A DNA stretch of 64,000 nucleotides, from NCBI RefSeq assembly GCF_009690905.1, contig NZ_VOSW01000032.1:27674-91673 (forward strand), in the 5' to 3' direction. The notes beneath the pieces were generated by a model. It saw only the letters and a program-made list of their open reading frames with translations. It had not been told where the DNA came from and ran no database searches. Each line of letters opens with the position of its first letter. Within the stretch, counting starts at the first letter, position 1. Of the stretch, positions 1 to 8,444 are shown in pieces. The position numbers and the translations under genes are program-made. This DNA comes from Paraburkholderia madseniana (GTDB taxonomy: Bacteria; Pseudomonadota; Gammaproteobacteria; Burkholderiales; Burkholderiaceae).

Positions 1-186
1 GTGTTGCGGCTCCTCGATGCCCTGCAACTCAACGCGAAACACACGGTGGCGACGCCGGTGAACTGGAAACCGGGCGAAGACGTGATCATTCCAACGTCCG
101 TTTCCAACGATGCCGCGATGCAAAAATATCCGCAGGGTTTCAAAACCGTGAAGCCTTACCTGCGATACGTTGAGCAACCGAAGTAA
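1..186 (+). CDS. 1-Cys peroxiredoxin, C-terminal fragment (5' part outside window)
   Basis: Only the last 61 codons are present; the reading frame is already open at base 1. The segments ATPVNWKPGEDVIIP and VKPYLRYV are characteristic of the C-terminal dimerisation part of Prx6/1-Cys peroxiredoxins, thiol peroxidases that reduce H2O2 and organic hydroperoxides in the cytosol. The catalytic cysteine lies upstream of the window and cannot be checked. The family assignment is firm from these conserved stretches; the physiological reductant cannot be told from the sequence. Confidence 0.85.
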   Translation: MLRLLDALQLNAKHTVATPVNWKPGEDVIIPTSVSNDAAMQKYPQGFKTVKPYLRYVEQPK

Positions 187-376
187 AGCGCTCATTGATT
201 GGAGCGACGGGCGCCGGATAATGTGAAGTCCGGCGGCCAATGCGAGTCCGGGTGCATCCACGTACCCGGCCCGCTGAACGGGGTGCGCCCAATTCGACTG
301 CCTGCAGGACGGTTTGGCGACGTTCCATGGGCCGCGATCCTTAACCGCTCGCAAAAGCGGGCCGCGGAGTGAAATC

Positions 377-1450
377 GTGTTGATCTTCCGGCAGCTATTC
401 GATCAGCAATCGTCGACCTACACGTATCTTCTTGCCGATAGTGCGACGCGAGAGGCCGTGCTGGTCGATCCGGTATTCGAACAGGTGCGCCGGGATACCG
501 CCCTGATCGAAGAACTTGGATTGCATCTGCTTTACACAATCGATACCCACGTCCACGCCGATCACGTAACCGGTGCATGGATGCTGAATCGCCGCACAGG
601 TAGCCGGATTGCGATCTCGGCTGCGAGCGGCGCCGAAGGCGCGGACCGCTATCTGAGCCACGGCGACAAGGTCGAGTTCGGCGCGAGGTACCTGGGCATA
701 CGCGCGACACCGGGCCATACCGATGGATGCATCACACTCGTACTCGACAACGAGACCATGGCGTTTACCGGCGACTGCCTGTTGATCAGAGGCACGGGCC
801 GCACAGATTTCCAGCGCGGTGACGCGCACGCCATGTTTCGCGCGATCCACAACCACATCTTTACGCTACCCGCCGCGTGCCTGCTTTACCCGGCCCACGA
901 CTATCGCGGTTTGACGGTCACCAGTGTGGACGAAGAGCGGCGCTTCAATCCACGTCTTGGCGGTGAACTGTGTGAAGACGATTTCGCCGGATACATGACG
1001 AACCTGCGCCTGGCGCATCCGAAGCAGATCGATGTGGCCGTGCCCGCGAACCTGAAATGCGGCCTGGCCGCGAGCTACCCCGCGCAGATGGCGGAGCCCG
1101 ATTGGGCGCCACTAACATGCAGCTTTGCGGGCATCTGGGAAATCAATGCCCAGTGGCTCGAGGAAAATCTGAATGCGGTCGAGATCGTCGACGTGCGCGA
1201 GCCCGACGAGTTCAACGGACCGTTGGGGCGCATCCCCGTTGCCACGCTCATTCCATTGGGTGAGCTCGCCGGGCGCGCCGCTGAACTCACGAAGGAACGC
1301 CCGATCGTGACTGTCTGCCGGGCCGGCGGACGGTCGGCACAAGCCACGATCATGCTGCGACAGGCCGGATTCGAGCAGGTTGCCAACCTTCCCGGCGGCA
1401 TGCTCCGCTGGCGTGCGGAAGGCCGCGTCGTCGAAAACGACAGCATGTGA
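377..1450 (+). CDS. MBL-fold hydrolase fused to rhodanese domain (persulfide dioxygenase/ETHE1-like)
   Basis: A 357-residue two-domain protein. Residues 1-240 are a metallo-beta-lactamase fold with THVHADH (57-63), a PGHTDG motif, TGDCLL and a late PAHDY histidine, matching the ETHE1/glyoxalase-II metal site. Residues about 255-350 are a rhodanese domain with active loop CRAGGRS (Cys314). Such fusions oxidise glutathione persulfide or transfer sulfane sulfur in the cytosol. The GTG at 377 is chosen because GGAG at 365-368 sits 8 bases upstream. The in-frame codon at 314 has no ribosome site and adds a non-conserved tail. It is probably monocistronic. The substrate is inferred from the family. 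Confidence 0.85.
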   Translation: MLIFRQLFDQQSSTYTYLLADSATREAVLVDPVFEQVRRDTALIEELGLHLLYTIDTHVHADHVTGAWMLNRRTGSRIAISAASGAEGADRYLSHGDKVEFGARYLGIRATPGHTDGCITLVLDNETMAFTGDCLLIRGTGRTDFQRGDAHAMFRAIHNHIFTLPAACLLYPAHDYRGLTVTSVDEERRFNPRLGGELCEDDFAGYMTNLRLAHPKQIDVAVPANLKCGLAASYPAQMAEPDWAPLTCSFAGIWEINAQWLEENLNAVEIVDVREPDEFNGPLGRIPVATLIPLGELAGRAAELTKERPIVTVCRAGGRSAQATIMLRQAGFEQVANLPGGMLRWRAEGRVVENDSM

Positions 1451-1511
1451 CGGAATCGTCAATCGTCGGCTGATGGCTAACCATCGGCCACGCCGCGTCC
1501 GATTTGACGCT

Positions 1512-2747
1512 TCATGCGTGCTCCTGCTTCCATTGCCGATAACGCCGCGTCAGCCGGCGCGTGCGCAGTTGATCGATGATCAACGTCAAGACCGCGGAAT
1601 ACCGGGCAGGCGCCGTGCGTCCCGTGCCGAGCGAACGCAGGCGGCGTTTGACGAGTGCCATGCGCGCGAGTGCCGCGAGCGCCCGGTCGCGCCACTCGAC
1701 CGGCTGAATGTGCGCCCCAAGATCGGCGCCCGCTTGCCAGCGTGCGGGCAGATCGGGCATCACGGCGAGCGCCGTGGCCATGCCGACGACGGCGACGCCA
1801 CTGTTCAGCACCTGCTCGGCCGCCGCGCGGCGCCGGATGCCGCCGGTGGTCATGACAGGCATCGTGGCGACACTGGCCAGATTCTTGGCGAATTCGAGGA
1901 AATAGGCTTCGCGCGCGAGGGTGCGCCCGTCGGCAGTGTCGCCCTGCATCGCGGGGCTTTCGTAGCTGCCCCCGGATAGCTCGACCAGGTCTACCGACAG
2001 GTCATTCAGCCACAGCACGACTTGCCGGGCGTCCTCTTCCGAAAAGCCACCGCGCTGAAAGTCAGCGGAGTTCAGTTTGACGGCCACGCAAAAACCCGGT
2101 GAAACCCTTGCGCGTACCGCACGCGCCACGTCCAGCAACAGACGGGCACGGTTGGCAAGATCGCCGCCCCAACGGTCGGCGCGGCGATTGGTCAACGGCG
2201 AAAGGAACTGCGAGATCAAATAGCCATGTGCGGCGTGAATTTCCACGCCTGTGAACCCCGCCTGCTCGGCAGCGTGCGCCGTCGCGGCAAAGCGGCCGAT
2301 GGTCTCGCTGATCTCGTCCTCGCTCATGGCGCTCGGCTGCGCGAACAGCTTGCTGTGTTTGCCGAGCGCCATCGGGACAGCCGAAGGCGCCCACGCCGTG
2401 CCGCCCATTGCCGCCAGCACTTGCCGGCCCGGATGATTGATCTGCATCCACACCTGGGCACCACGGCTGCGGGCCGCTTGTGACCACTGCGTGAAGGGTC
2501 CGAGAGGCGTCTTGGCCTCGAGCACGATTCCGCCTGGCCCGGTCAGCGCCCGGCCGTCGATCATCACGTTGCCCGTGACGATAAGACCTGCGCCACCTTC
2601 GGCCCACGAACGGTATAGCCGATGGATCGTCTCGCCGGGCAGTTGCCCCGCGTCGGCAAGATTCTCTTCCATCGCCGCTTTGGCTAGACGGTTGGGCAGC
2701 CAACTGCCGTTGGGCAACTGCACGGGTGTGAACAGCGATGTAGTCAT
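1512..2747 (-). CDS. NADH:flavin oxidoreductase, Old Yellow Enzyme family
   Basis: A 411-residue FMN-dependent TIM-barrel ene-reductase. Landmarks are the flavin/substrate segment QINHPGRQ (102-109), HAAHGYLISQFLSP (171-184) followed by NRRADRWGG, and a late GGI motif in the phosphate-binding region. Family members reduce activated alkenes, enones, nitro compounds or dienoyl-CoA with NAD(P)H. There is no C-terminal Fe-S/NADH extension, so it is a single-domain OYE rather than a 2,4-dienoyl-CoA reductase. The ATG at 2747 starts the conserved N-terminus; the longer frame would run through the promoter. It is divergent from the MerR gene at 2818 and is that regulator's likely target. Confidence 0.88.
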   Translation of the reverse strand: MTTSLFTPVQLPNGSWLPNRLAKAAMEENLADAGQLPGETIHRLYRSWAEGGAGLIVTGNVMIDGRALTGPGGIVLEAKTPLGPFTQWSQAARSRGAQVWMQINHPGRQVLAAMGGTAWAPSAVPMALGKHSKLFAQPSAMSEDEISETIGRFAATAHAAEQAGFTGVEIHAAHGYLISQFLSPLTNRRADRWGGDLANRARLLLDVARAVRARVSPGFCVAVKLNSADFQRGGFSEEDARQVVLWLNDLSVDLVELSGGSYESPAMQGDTADGRTLAREAYFLEFAKNLASVATMPVMTTGGIRRRAAAEQVLNSGVAVVGMATALAVMPDLPARWQAGADLGAHIQPVEWRDRALAALARMALVKRRLRSLGTGRTAPARYSAVLTLIIDQLRTRRLTRRYRQWKQEHA

Positions 2748-2781
2748 GGCGAAAAGAGCATCCAAAATGAGCGATGCCGCT

Positions 2782-2812
2782 ATACTAAGATTCAAGTCAA
2801 CTTGAAGGTCAA
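2782..2812 (-). promoter_or_regulatory. MerR-type promoter with 19-bp spacer and palindromic operator
   Basis: Read on the minus strand, a -35 box TTGACC (2812-2807) and a -10 box TAGTAT (2787-2782) are separated by exactly 19 bp, the over-long spacer that MerR-family activators correct by untwisting DNA. The spacer holds the palindrome TTCAAGT-TG-ACTTGAA (2791-2806) with perfect 7-bp arms. The promoter points at the Old Yellow Enzyme gene. The -35 end is only 6 bases from the MerR ATG at 2818, so the regulator probably represses itself from the same site. Confidence 0.85.
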
Positions 2813-2817
2813 GCGTT

Positions 2818-3255
2818 ATGAGAATCGGCGAACTCGCGGAAAAAACCGGCCTCGCACCATCTGCCATCCGCTTTTACGAGCAGAGCGGCTTGCTGCCCGA
2901 GCCGGAGCGCAGCGCCAACGGTTATCGCGTCTACTCTGACCAGGCCATTGGGCGTCTGCGCATGGTGCAGTTGGCGCAGACTCTGGGCTTTCCGCTCGAC
3001 AGATTGCGTGAGGCCTTCGCTGGTGACGAGGTTTACCCGAAAGAGGATTTGCTGCACAAACTCGATACGCGGCTCGACGAGATCGAGCAACTCATGACTG
3101 CCCTGCGTACGCAGCGCAAGACGCTACGCACGCTTCGCACCACGCTCAGCGAAGCGTGGGCTGCAGGAAATTGTGTCGACGGCGTGGAGTTGGCCAATCA
3201 GCTCCTGGCACAGCAGCAGGAACCGTCGCGCCGGTCAAAAACCCGACGCGAATAA
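2818..3255 (+). CDS. MerR family transcriptional regulator
   Basis: A 145-residue regulator with an N-terminal winged helix (1-70, starting MRIGELAEKTGL, then AIRFYEQSGLL and NGYRVY) followed by a long dimerisation helix (80-115). The only cysteine in the sensing tail is Cys119, so classical two-cysteine metal or 2Fe-2S sensing (MerR, SoxR) is unlikely; an organic electrophile or redox signal fits better. It is divergent from the Old Yellow Enzyme and its start lies next to the MerR-type operator at 2782-2812. The N-terminal family call is certain; the inducer is unknown. Confidence 0.88.
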   Translation: MRIGELAEKTGLAPSAIRFYEQSGLLPEPERSANGYRVYSDQAIGRLRMVQLAQTLGFPLDRLREAFAGDEVYPKEDLLHKLDTRLDEIEQLMTALRTQRKTLRTLRTTLSEAWAAGNCVDGVELANQLLAQQQEPSRRSKTRRE

Positions 3256-3283
3256 AGAAGACCGCGCGCAGCGCGATCGAAGC

Positions 3284-3754
3284 TTATTTGAACGGAGCCT
3301 TTTCCGGTTCGGCTGCGTACTTGTCCCGGATCGCGTTCACGCAGTGGGTGAAGCGCGTGCGGAAACCGACGGGATCGGTGCTCGGCGGTGTGAGTCCGTC
3401 CGAAGTCACGCTCCATCCGTCGGACGTACGGGTGACATCAAGATCGAAGGAAGGACCCGGCTCGTCCTCCAGAATCACCGTCTCGCGCACATCGCGGCCC
3501 CCGGCGCGGATGATCGCCATGCATCCCTGATGGAGCCGGCCCAGAGCATGCGTGTTGCCGCTGCCCGGCGCGGGGTTATCCGGCGCCGCGCCGTACATCC
3601 GCAACGATTCGAATTGGGGCGGCGTCCCGGTGGTAACGAATGCGGCGTCGGCCTCGGATATCCCGTCACTACAGCCGGTTACCAAGGTGGAAATCGCAGC
3701 CAACATGACGCCGGCGGAAGCGCGTCGGAGACTCGATATGGCGTAGCGTGGCAT
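3284..3754 (-). CDS. Putative lipoprotein of unknown function
   Basis: 156 residues with a basic N-region, a hydrophobic stretch and lipobox LVTG-C (Cys28), so a signal-peptidase-II lipoprotein is predicted. The mature part is Gly/Pro-rich with no recognised enzymatic motif. Two cysteines (in GCMAI and HCVNAI) could form a disulfide in the periplasm. It is convergent with the MerR gene and divergent from the phosphodiesterase gene. No function can be assigned from the sequence. Confidence 0.7.
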   Translation of the reverse strand: MPRYAISSLRRASAGVMLAAISTLVTGCSDGISEADAAFVTTGTPPQFESLRMYGAAPDNPAPGSGNTHALGRLHQGCMAIIRAGGRDVRETVILEDEPGPSFDLDVTRTSDGWSVTSDGLTPPSTDPVGFRTRFTHCVNAIRDKYAAEPEKAPFK

Positions 3755-3998
3755 GGTTGGTCTTGGAATTTATAGTACGTAGCGTAAGCGTGATTTTAGG
3801 GCAAGTCGGCATTCGCCGGACCATGCAATGCTTAAGGAAACCTTAGGCAATACAAACTATTACGTGATTTTCTCATCGTTGCACAAATCGTTAGTGCGTT
3901 ATGGAATCGAAAGCGTCGATTCATCCAGGCGACTCAATTCCACTGCACATTCAGTCTCCGATTACCAAATGTTTCGTAGCAACCAAAAAGGACGAGAG

Positions 3999-5666
3999 AT
4001 GACGACGATCAGGAGATGGAAGCGTACACAAAGCGCCATTGGCGTAAGCGTTGCGTTGCTTGCTGGACTGTACTCGCTGGGCGCTGCGGCGGACGATGAA
4101 CACGATCACGAGCACGAGTCGGTGAAACATGTGCTGCTGATTAGCTTCGACGGTTTGCATGAGCAGGACGTCGCACGCTGTATCGGTTCGAATGCGTGTC
4201 CCAATCTTGCGTTGCTGGCCAAGTCGGGGACCACCTACACCAACGCGCACACGCCAGGTCTTTCGGATTCGTTCCCGGGCCTCGCAGCGCTCGTCACCGG
4301 TGGCTCGCCCAAATCCGCGGGTCTGTTCTACGACGTATCGTATGACCGCACGCTCTACGCACCGTCGGATAGCACTTGCACCGGCAAGCAAGGCTGGAAT
4401 GTCGTATTCGACGAGACCACGGGCATCGATGGCGAGAACGGCGGCCCACTGACAAATCTCAACGGTGGTGGCGCGTTCAATCCTCAGGCCATCCCGAATG
4501 CGTTGGTCAACGGCGTCTGCACGCCCGTCTACCCGCACAACTATGTGAAGACCAACACGATCTTCGAAGTGGTGAAAGGCAACGTGAAACACGCTCGCAC
4601 CGCCTGGGCAGACAAACATGCGTGGGGCTACGACTGGCTCAATGGACCGTCCGGCGCAGGCGTCGACGATCTGTCGCGCACCGAGATCAATTCGATTGAT
4701 CCGGTGACCCACACGAACTACACCGACCTCTACATGCACACGGAACAGTTCGACAATTTCCATGTGCAGTCGCTGATCAATCAAATTGACGGCATGGATT
4801 CGACGGGCAAATCCACCGCCGACGTGCCCACGTTGTTTGGAGCCAACTTCCAGACCTTGAGCGTCGCCCAGAAGGCAACGGTGGCGACGGGAGGCGGCTA
4901 TCTGGATGCGAGCTTTACGCCAGGTCCGCAGGTAACCGGCGCGATTGCTTATCTGGACAACGCCTTGGGTCGCATCGTGTCCGAACTCAAGCAGCACAAC
5001 CTTTATTCGTCGACGGCGATCATCGTCACTGCGAAGCATGGGCAGTCCCCGACCGATCATTCGAAGCTGGTCAAGAACGGCGACACGCTCTCGAAACTGC
5101 TTGAAGCAAACAACTATCTGGATCCGACCGGCAACTTCGGGCAGAACAATACGACGAGCGGCAACCTGAATGACGGATCGGGACTGGTCAATACGGGTTT
5201 CGTCCAGACCGATGACGTCGGCCTGATCTGGTTGCGCGATCAAAGCCAACTGCCGGCGGTCGTGAAGACGTTGAAAGCCAACCTGAGCTGCAACGCACCC
5301 GGCATTTGTGCGGACGGCCCGCAGGCGTACATTCTGTCCGGCTCGCAACTGGCCGACCGGTTTGGCGATCCGGCACGCGGACGCACGCCTGACATCATCG
5401 TCCAGCCGAACCCGGGGGTCATCTATACCTCGAGTAAGGCGAAAGACGAAGAGCACGGCGGCAACGCTCCCGACGACAGCCATCTTGGTCTCGTGATCTA
5501 CGTGCCTCACGCCCATCACGCTGGTCGGACCAACGACGAGCGTGTGTCGACCACGCAGGTCGCGCCGACGATCCTGCGGTTGCTCGACCTGAAACCTGAA
5601 CTGCTGCACTCGGTCGCTATTGAAGGAACGCGTGCGCTGCCGGGCTTCGATCGCGAGCACTTTTAA
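3999..5666 (+). CDS. Secreted alkaline-phosphatase-superfamily phosphodiesterase/nucleotide pyrophosphatase-like protein
   Basis: 555 residues. A signal peptide (1-31, ending GAAA) is followed by a His/Asp-rich patch DDEHDHEHE that may bind metal. The core matches type I phosphodiesterases/NPPs: metal ligand in LLISFDG (Asp51), putative Ser nucleophile in SDSFPG (Ser91, where Thr is usual), a KHGQSP segment and a C-terminal DEEHGG...DDSH motif completing the two-metal site. It should hydrolyse phosphodiester or phosphonate bonds in the periplasm or outside the cell. ATG 3999 is chosen because it has a GAGAG ribosome site and opens directly into the signal peptide. It is followed by a strong hairpin. 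The substrate is unknown. Confidence 0.82.
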   Translation: MTTIRRWKRTQSAIGVSVALLAGLYSLGAAADDEHDHEHESVKHVLLISFDGLHEQDVARCIGSNACPNLALLAKSGTTYTNAHTPGLSDSFPGLAALVTGGSPKSAGLFYDVSYDRTLYAPSDSTCTGKQGWNVVFDETTGIDGENGGPLTNLNGGGAFNPQAIPNALVNGVCTPVYPHNYVKTNTIFEVVKGNVKHARTAWADKHAWGYDWLNGPSGAGVDDLSRTEINSIDPVTHTNYTDLYMHTEQFDNFHVQSLINQIDGMDSTGKSTADVPTLFGANFQTLSVAQKATVATGGGYLDASFTPGPQVTGAIAYLDNALGRIVSELKQHNLYSSTAIIVTAKHGQSPTDHSKLVKNGDTLSKLLEANNYLDPTGNFGQNNTTSGNLNDGSGLVNTGFVQTDDVGLIWLRDQSQLPAVVKTLKANLSCNAPGICADGPQAYILSGSQLADRFGDPARGRTPDIIVQPNPGVIYTSSKAKDEEHGGNAPDDSHLGLVIYVPHAHHAGRTNDERVSTTQVAPTILRLLDLKPELLHSVAIEGTRALPGFDREHF

Positions 5667-5676
5667 GCGAATGGGT

Positions 5677-5706
5677 GCGCGTGCGCGGCTAGTGCCGCGC
5701 ACGCGC
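5677..5706 (+). terminator. GC-rich hairpin after phosphodiesterase gene
   Basis: A perfect 12-bp stem (GCGCGTGCGCGG / CCGCGCACGCGC) closes a 6-base loop, starting 11 bases after the stop codon at 5666. There is no U tract on either side, so if it terminates it does so inefficiently or with Rho. It lies between convergent genes and could serve both. Confidence 0.55.
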
Positions 5707-5745
5707 CTGACCGACGCGACGCACTTCGCCTACAACGCTGTTTTT

Positions 5746-5949
5746 TCAATTGCTCGAGGTCGTTTCTGACGGCGTCGCCGGGGACGTAGACAGCACCTTG
5801 ATCGACTCCCAACGCGGATGCAGGAGCCGCAACATAGCGAGAATCGCGCTCTTGGTATCCTCTGACACGGTTAGCAGGTCGCTTCCTGTCTGAACCGCTT
5901 TCTTGCCGTGTTGGCAATACTGATACTCCACGCGAACCGTTACTGACAT
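5746..5949 (-). CDS. Small hypothetical protein
   Basis: 67 residues, starting MSVTVRVEYQYCQHGKKAV. The strong ribosome site AGGAAGGA precedes the ATG at 5949. The N-terminal half has alternating hydrophobic residues typical of a beta-strand; the C-terminus is Ser/Thr-rich. It lies 64 bases downstream of the 110-residue gene on the same strand, so the two may be cotranscribed. No family is recognised. Confidence 0.5.
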   Translation of the reverse strand: MSVTVRVEYQYCQHGKKAVQTGSDLLTVSEDTKSAILAMLRLLHPRWESIKVLSTSPATPSETTSSN

Positions 5950-6013
5950 GATTACGATTTCCTTCCTGTTAAGACTGATCTCTCACGAGTGATCGACGGT
6001 TGAACGCTTTCAG

Positions 6014-6346
6014 TCAGTCCCGGTTCGATTCGATTCGATTGACGAATCCGCAATCCAGCAAGATCTGACACAAGGCTTCTGGCGAGCAGGATGAACCCGC
6101 CACTTCGCTCATCCGTGCGAGAACATCAGAGAACGAAGCGAGAACGCGCCAACTGTCATAGTAAGCATGCAGTTGCGGCACGACCTCATTGCCCAGTTTT
6201 TCCCAGCGCACGGAAAGCATGCCGACCGTTCCGCCGCCTTCCACCCGGTAGAGACCGAAAGTGACGGCCGAGACAACGGCCATCACCCGGCAATAGGAAG
6301 CCGGGTTCACATAGAATTCACGCCGAAGACGCTCATCGTTGTTCAT
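6014..6346 (-). CDS. Hypothetical protein
   Basis: 110 residues, probably cytosolic and alpha/beta, with segments REFYVNPASYCRVMAVVS and LGNEVVPQLHAYYDSW. A GGGGGAGAA ribosome site precedes ATG 6346. The last codons lie over a pentanucleotide repeat, TTCGA three times (6024-6040), so slippage would change only the C-terminal tail. It probably forms a transcription unit with the 67-residue gene. No known domain is recognised. Confidence 0.55.
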   Translation of the reverse strand: MNNDERLRREFYVNPASYCRVMAVVSAVTFGLYRVEGGGTVGMLSVRWEKLGNEVVPQLHAYYDSWRVLASFSDVLARMSEVAGSSCSPEALCQILLDCGFVNRIESNRD

Positions 6347-6464
6347 CGCCGTTCTCCCCCGAGTTTTTACGGTTGTAACCCGTATAACGGCGCGCAGACG
6401 TCGAAGCTTGAGTCTCGCAGGGCGTTATGGTCCGCAGCGACCCGGTTAAAGGCCGCGCTCCGAT

Positions 6465-7208
6465 TCAGCGTGATCCCGCCAACGCCACGGCGTCAGCGCC
6501 GGCAGCAAGGCGAACCGGGCACGACGGGTCGTTCGCCGCACGCCACACCGCTTCCGCCACATCCAGCGCCCGGGTGACCGCAGTCGACTTCGCCCATTCC
6601 GCGAAAACACTTTGCGCGAGGCCGGCGTAGGCATCGGGGATAGCACCCTGCATCCGCGGCTGCGCGTTTTCACCGAAGCGCGTCTCCGGTGCCCGCCCCG
6701 GCAGTACCAGGCTCACTCGCACATTGAATGGCTGGAGTTCGAGCTGAAGAGACTCCGTGAACGCGTTCACCGCCGCCTTGCTCGCGGTGTAGACGGCAAG
6801 CAGGGAGAGCGGCCTCAACGTCGCGCTCGACGTGACGTTCACGATGACACCGGCCTTCCGTTGCCTGAACTGAGGCAGCACCGCCTGCGTCATCGCGATC
6901 GTACCGAGGGTGTTCGTCTCGAAGATCTCGCGGGCAGTTTCCATCGAAGTGCCTTCGAGGGCACCCAGCACGCCAATCCCTGCGTTGTTGACCAGGACAT
7001 CGATCGGCCCGGAGGCCTCCACTGCATGACGCACGCTGTCCGGATCGGTGACGTCGAGCGCGAGCACGCGTAGACGCTCGGAGCGCGGCAGAACGTCCTC
7101 GCGCGGCGTGCGCATCGTGGCGATGACCTTCCAGTCACGATCGAGGAAGTACCGGGCAATTTCGAGGCCGAACCCGGACGAGCTTCCGGTGATCAGGACG
7201 GTTTTCAT
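6465..7208 (-). CDS. Short-chain dehydrogenase/reductase (SDR)
   Basis: 247 residues, classical SDR: cofactor loop TGSSSGFG (7-14), LDVTDPDS for the adenine ring, NNAG, a catalytic Ser in NVTSSA, and the YTASK dyad. The basic residue after the glycine motif (MRTPRE) suggests NADP(H). It oxidises or reduces a hydroxyl/carbonyl group of unknown identity in the cytosol. It is divergent from the AraC gene at 7309 and is probably its target. The ribosome site of this gene is itself a copy of the CAGGAGTC motif repeated in the shared promoter region. Confidence 0.85.
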   Translation of the reverse strand: MKTVLITGSSSGFGLEIARYFLDRDWKVIATMRTPREDVLPRSERLRVLALDVTDPDSVRHAVEASGPIDVLVNNAGIGVLGALEGTSMETAREIFETNTLGTIAMTQAVLPQFRQRKAGVIVNVTSSATLRPLSLLAVYTASKAAVNAFTESLQLELQPFNVRVSLVLPGRAPETRFGENAQPRMQGAIPDAYAGLAQSVFAEWAKSTAVTRALDVAEAVWRAANDPSCPVRLAAGADAVALAGSR

Positions 7209-7275
7209 GGGGAGACTCCTGAAGGTGGTTTGCGGTACAGGAACGATACGTCGCCGCAGCCGGACTTGCTACAAT

Positions 7276-7305
7276 CAGGAGTCCACGTTTCGTTTGCAGG
7301 AGTCC
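7276..7305 (+). repeat. Direct repeat CAGGAGTCC x2, 21 bp apart; candidate AraC sites
   Basis: CAGGAGTCC occurs at 7276-7284 and 7297-7305, starts 21 bp apart (two helical turns). A third, inverted near-copy (AGACTCCTG) lies at 7212-7220 beside the SDR start. The second copy doubles as the AraC gene's ribosome site and the inverted copy as the SDR's, but the copy at 7276 precedes no gene. Spacing by two turns is typical of AraC-family half-sites. Functional use is inferred. Confidence 0.4.
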
Positions 7306-7308
7306 GGC

Positions 7309-8226
7309 ATGGTCGATCCGCTTGCCGAGGTGGTCACGTTGCTCCAACCGGGCGCCCCGTTCTCGAAATTCGTCAGCGGCGCAGGCCCCTGGGGTGTTCG
7401 CCGCTCGGAGGCCGGGCGGCCCTTCTACTGTGTGATCCTTGAAGGGTCGTGCCGTCTCGCGGTCGACGGGCACGAGCCAATCACCCTCCAGGAGGGTGAC
7501 TTTGTGCTGATCCCCTCAGCGTATGGCTTCTCGATGTCGAGCCTCGACCCGGCGACATCGGAAGACTTCGACACCGCGCCCGTCGCGCTGCCTCAAGGCG
7601 GGTTCAGACTCGGCGTTCAAAGCGGGCCGCCTGATGTTCGATCGCTGATTGGCTATTGCGTCTTTGGTTCGCCTGATGCGGCCTTGCTGGTTTCGCTTCT
7701 CCCGCAACTCGTGCACGTTCGCGGCGAGAAGAGGTTGGCCACCCTCGTGCAGCTCGTGGGCGAAGAATCGCGCGAGCAGCGGCCCGCGCGCGATGTCGTC
7801 CTGGCACGCCTGCTGGAAGTTCTCCTCATCGAAGCCCTCCGATCCACGGCGGGGACCGCCGCGTCGCCGGGCCTCCTGCGCGGGCTTGCCGACGAACGCC
7901 TCGCAGTCGCGATACGACGAATGCACGAAAATCCGACCCGTCCGTGGGCGGTTGCGCAGTTGGCGAAAGAGGCCTCCCTCTCCCGCTCGGCGTTCTTCGA
8001 ACGATTCAACCGCGCAGTGGGGGTGGCGCCGATGGAGTATCTGCTCGGCTGGCGTATGGCCTTGGCCAAGAAGCTGCTGCGGCAGAAAGAGGGTGGCGTC
8101 GCCGAAGTTGCGGAACGCGTCGGCTACAGCTCCGCAAGCGCGTTCAGCGTGGCGTTCACCCGCTTTGTCGGATTGCCTCCAACGCGGTATGCGCGGGAGT
8201 TTCAGACACCCGCACAAACCACTTGA
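7309..8226 (+). CDS. AraC family regulator with N-terminal cupin sensor
   Basis: 305 residues. Residues 1-175 form the cupin-type sensor found in this AraC subgroup (starting MVDPLAEVVTLLQPG, then GPWGVR, LEGSCRLAVDG, LQEGDFVLIP). The C-terminal 100 residues are the double HTH, with SLSRSAFFERFNRAVGV and the second helix pair around VGYSSASAFSVAF. ATG 7309 has AGGAG upstream and opens directly into the cupin domain. It is divergent from the SDR gene at 6465-7208, which it likely controls. The ligand is unknown. Confidence 0.85.
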   Translation: MVDPLAEVVTLLQPGAPFSKFVSGAGPWGVRRSEAGRPFYCVILEGSCRLAVDGHEPITLQEGDFVLIPSAYGFSMSSLDPATSEDFDTAPVALPQGGFRLGVQSGPPDVRSLIGYCVFGSPDAALLVSLLPQLVHVRGEKRLATLVQLVGEESREQRPARDVVLARLLEVLLIEALRSTAGTAASPGLLRGLADERLAVAIRRMHENPTRPWAVAQLAKEASLSRSAFFERFNRAVGVAPMEYLLGWRMALAKKLLRQKEGGVAEVAERVGYSSASAFSVAFTRFVGLPPTRYAREFQTPAQTT

Positions 8227-8444
8227 TAGTCCGTCGACAAACGAGTGCCGCCTGCCTATGCCGTCTCTCACGGTAATGCACGTAGCGGGTGCGCCGCCGG
8301 TCATCGCAAATCATGCCTGCACCATGACATCATCACCAAACGTTTGCGGTGTGTACGACAGCGCACACGAAGCCCATGGAATCAACCCGGCCCAATGCTT
8401 GCTTTTATGTAGCCACAACATTTCCACGCCACCGGGACCAGGCC

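Noticed and set aside
3951..5702. 583-codon open frame antisense to the phosphodiesterase gene
   Set aside because: It is a mirror effect of high G+C codon usage; Arg/Val-rich with no domain, while the plus strand has clear catalytic motifs and a signal peptide.
6024..6040. TTCGA pentanucleotide repeat as a phase-variation switch
   Set aside because: Only three units and located in the last codons of a hypothetical gene, so slippage would have little effect.
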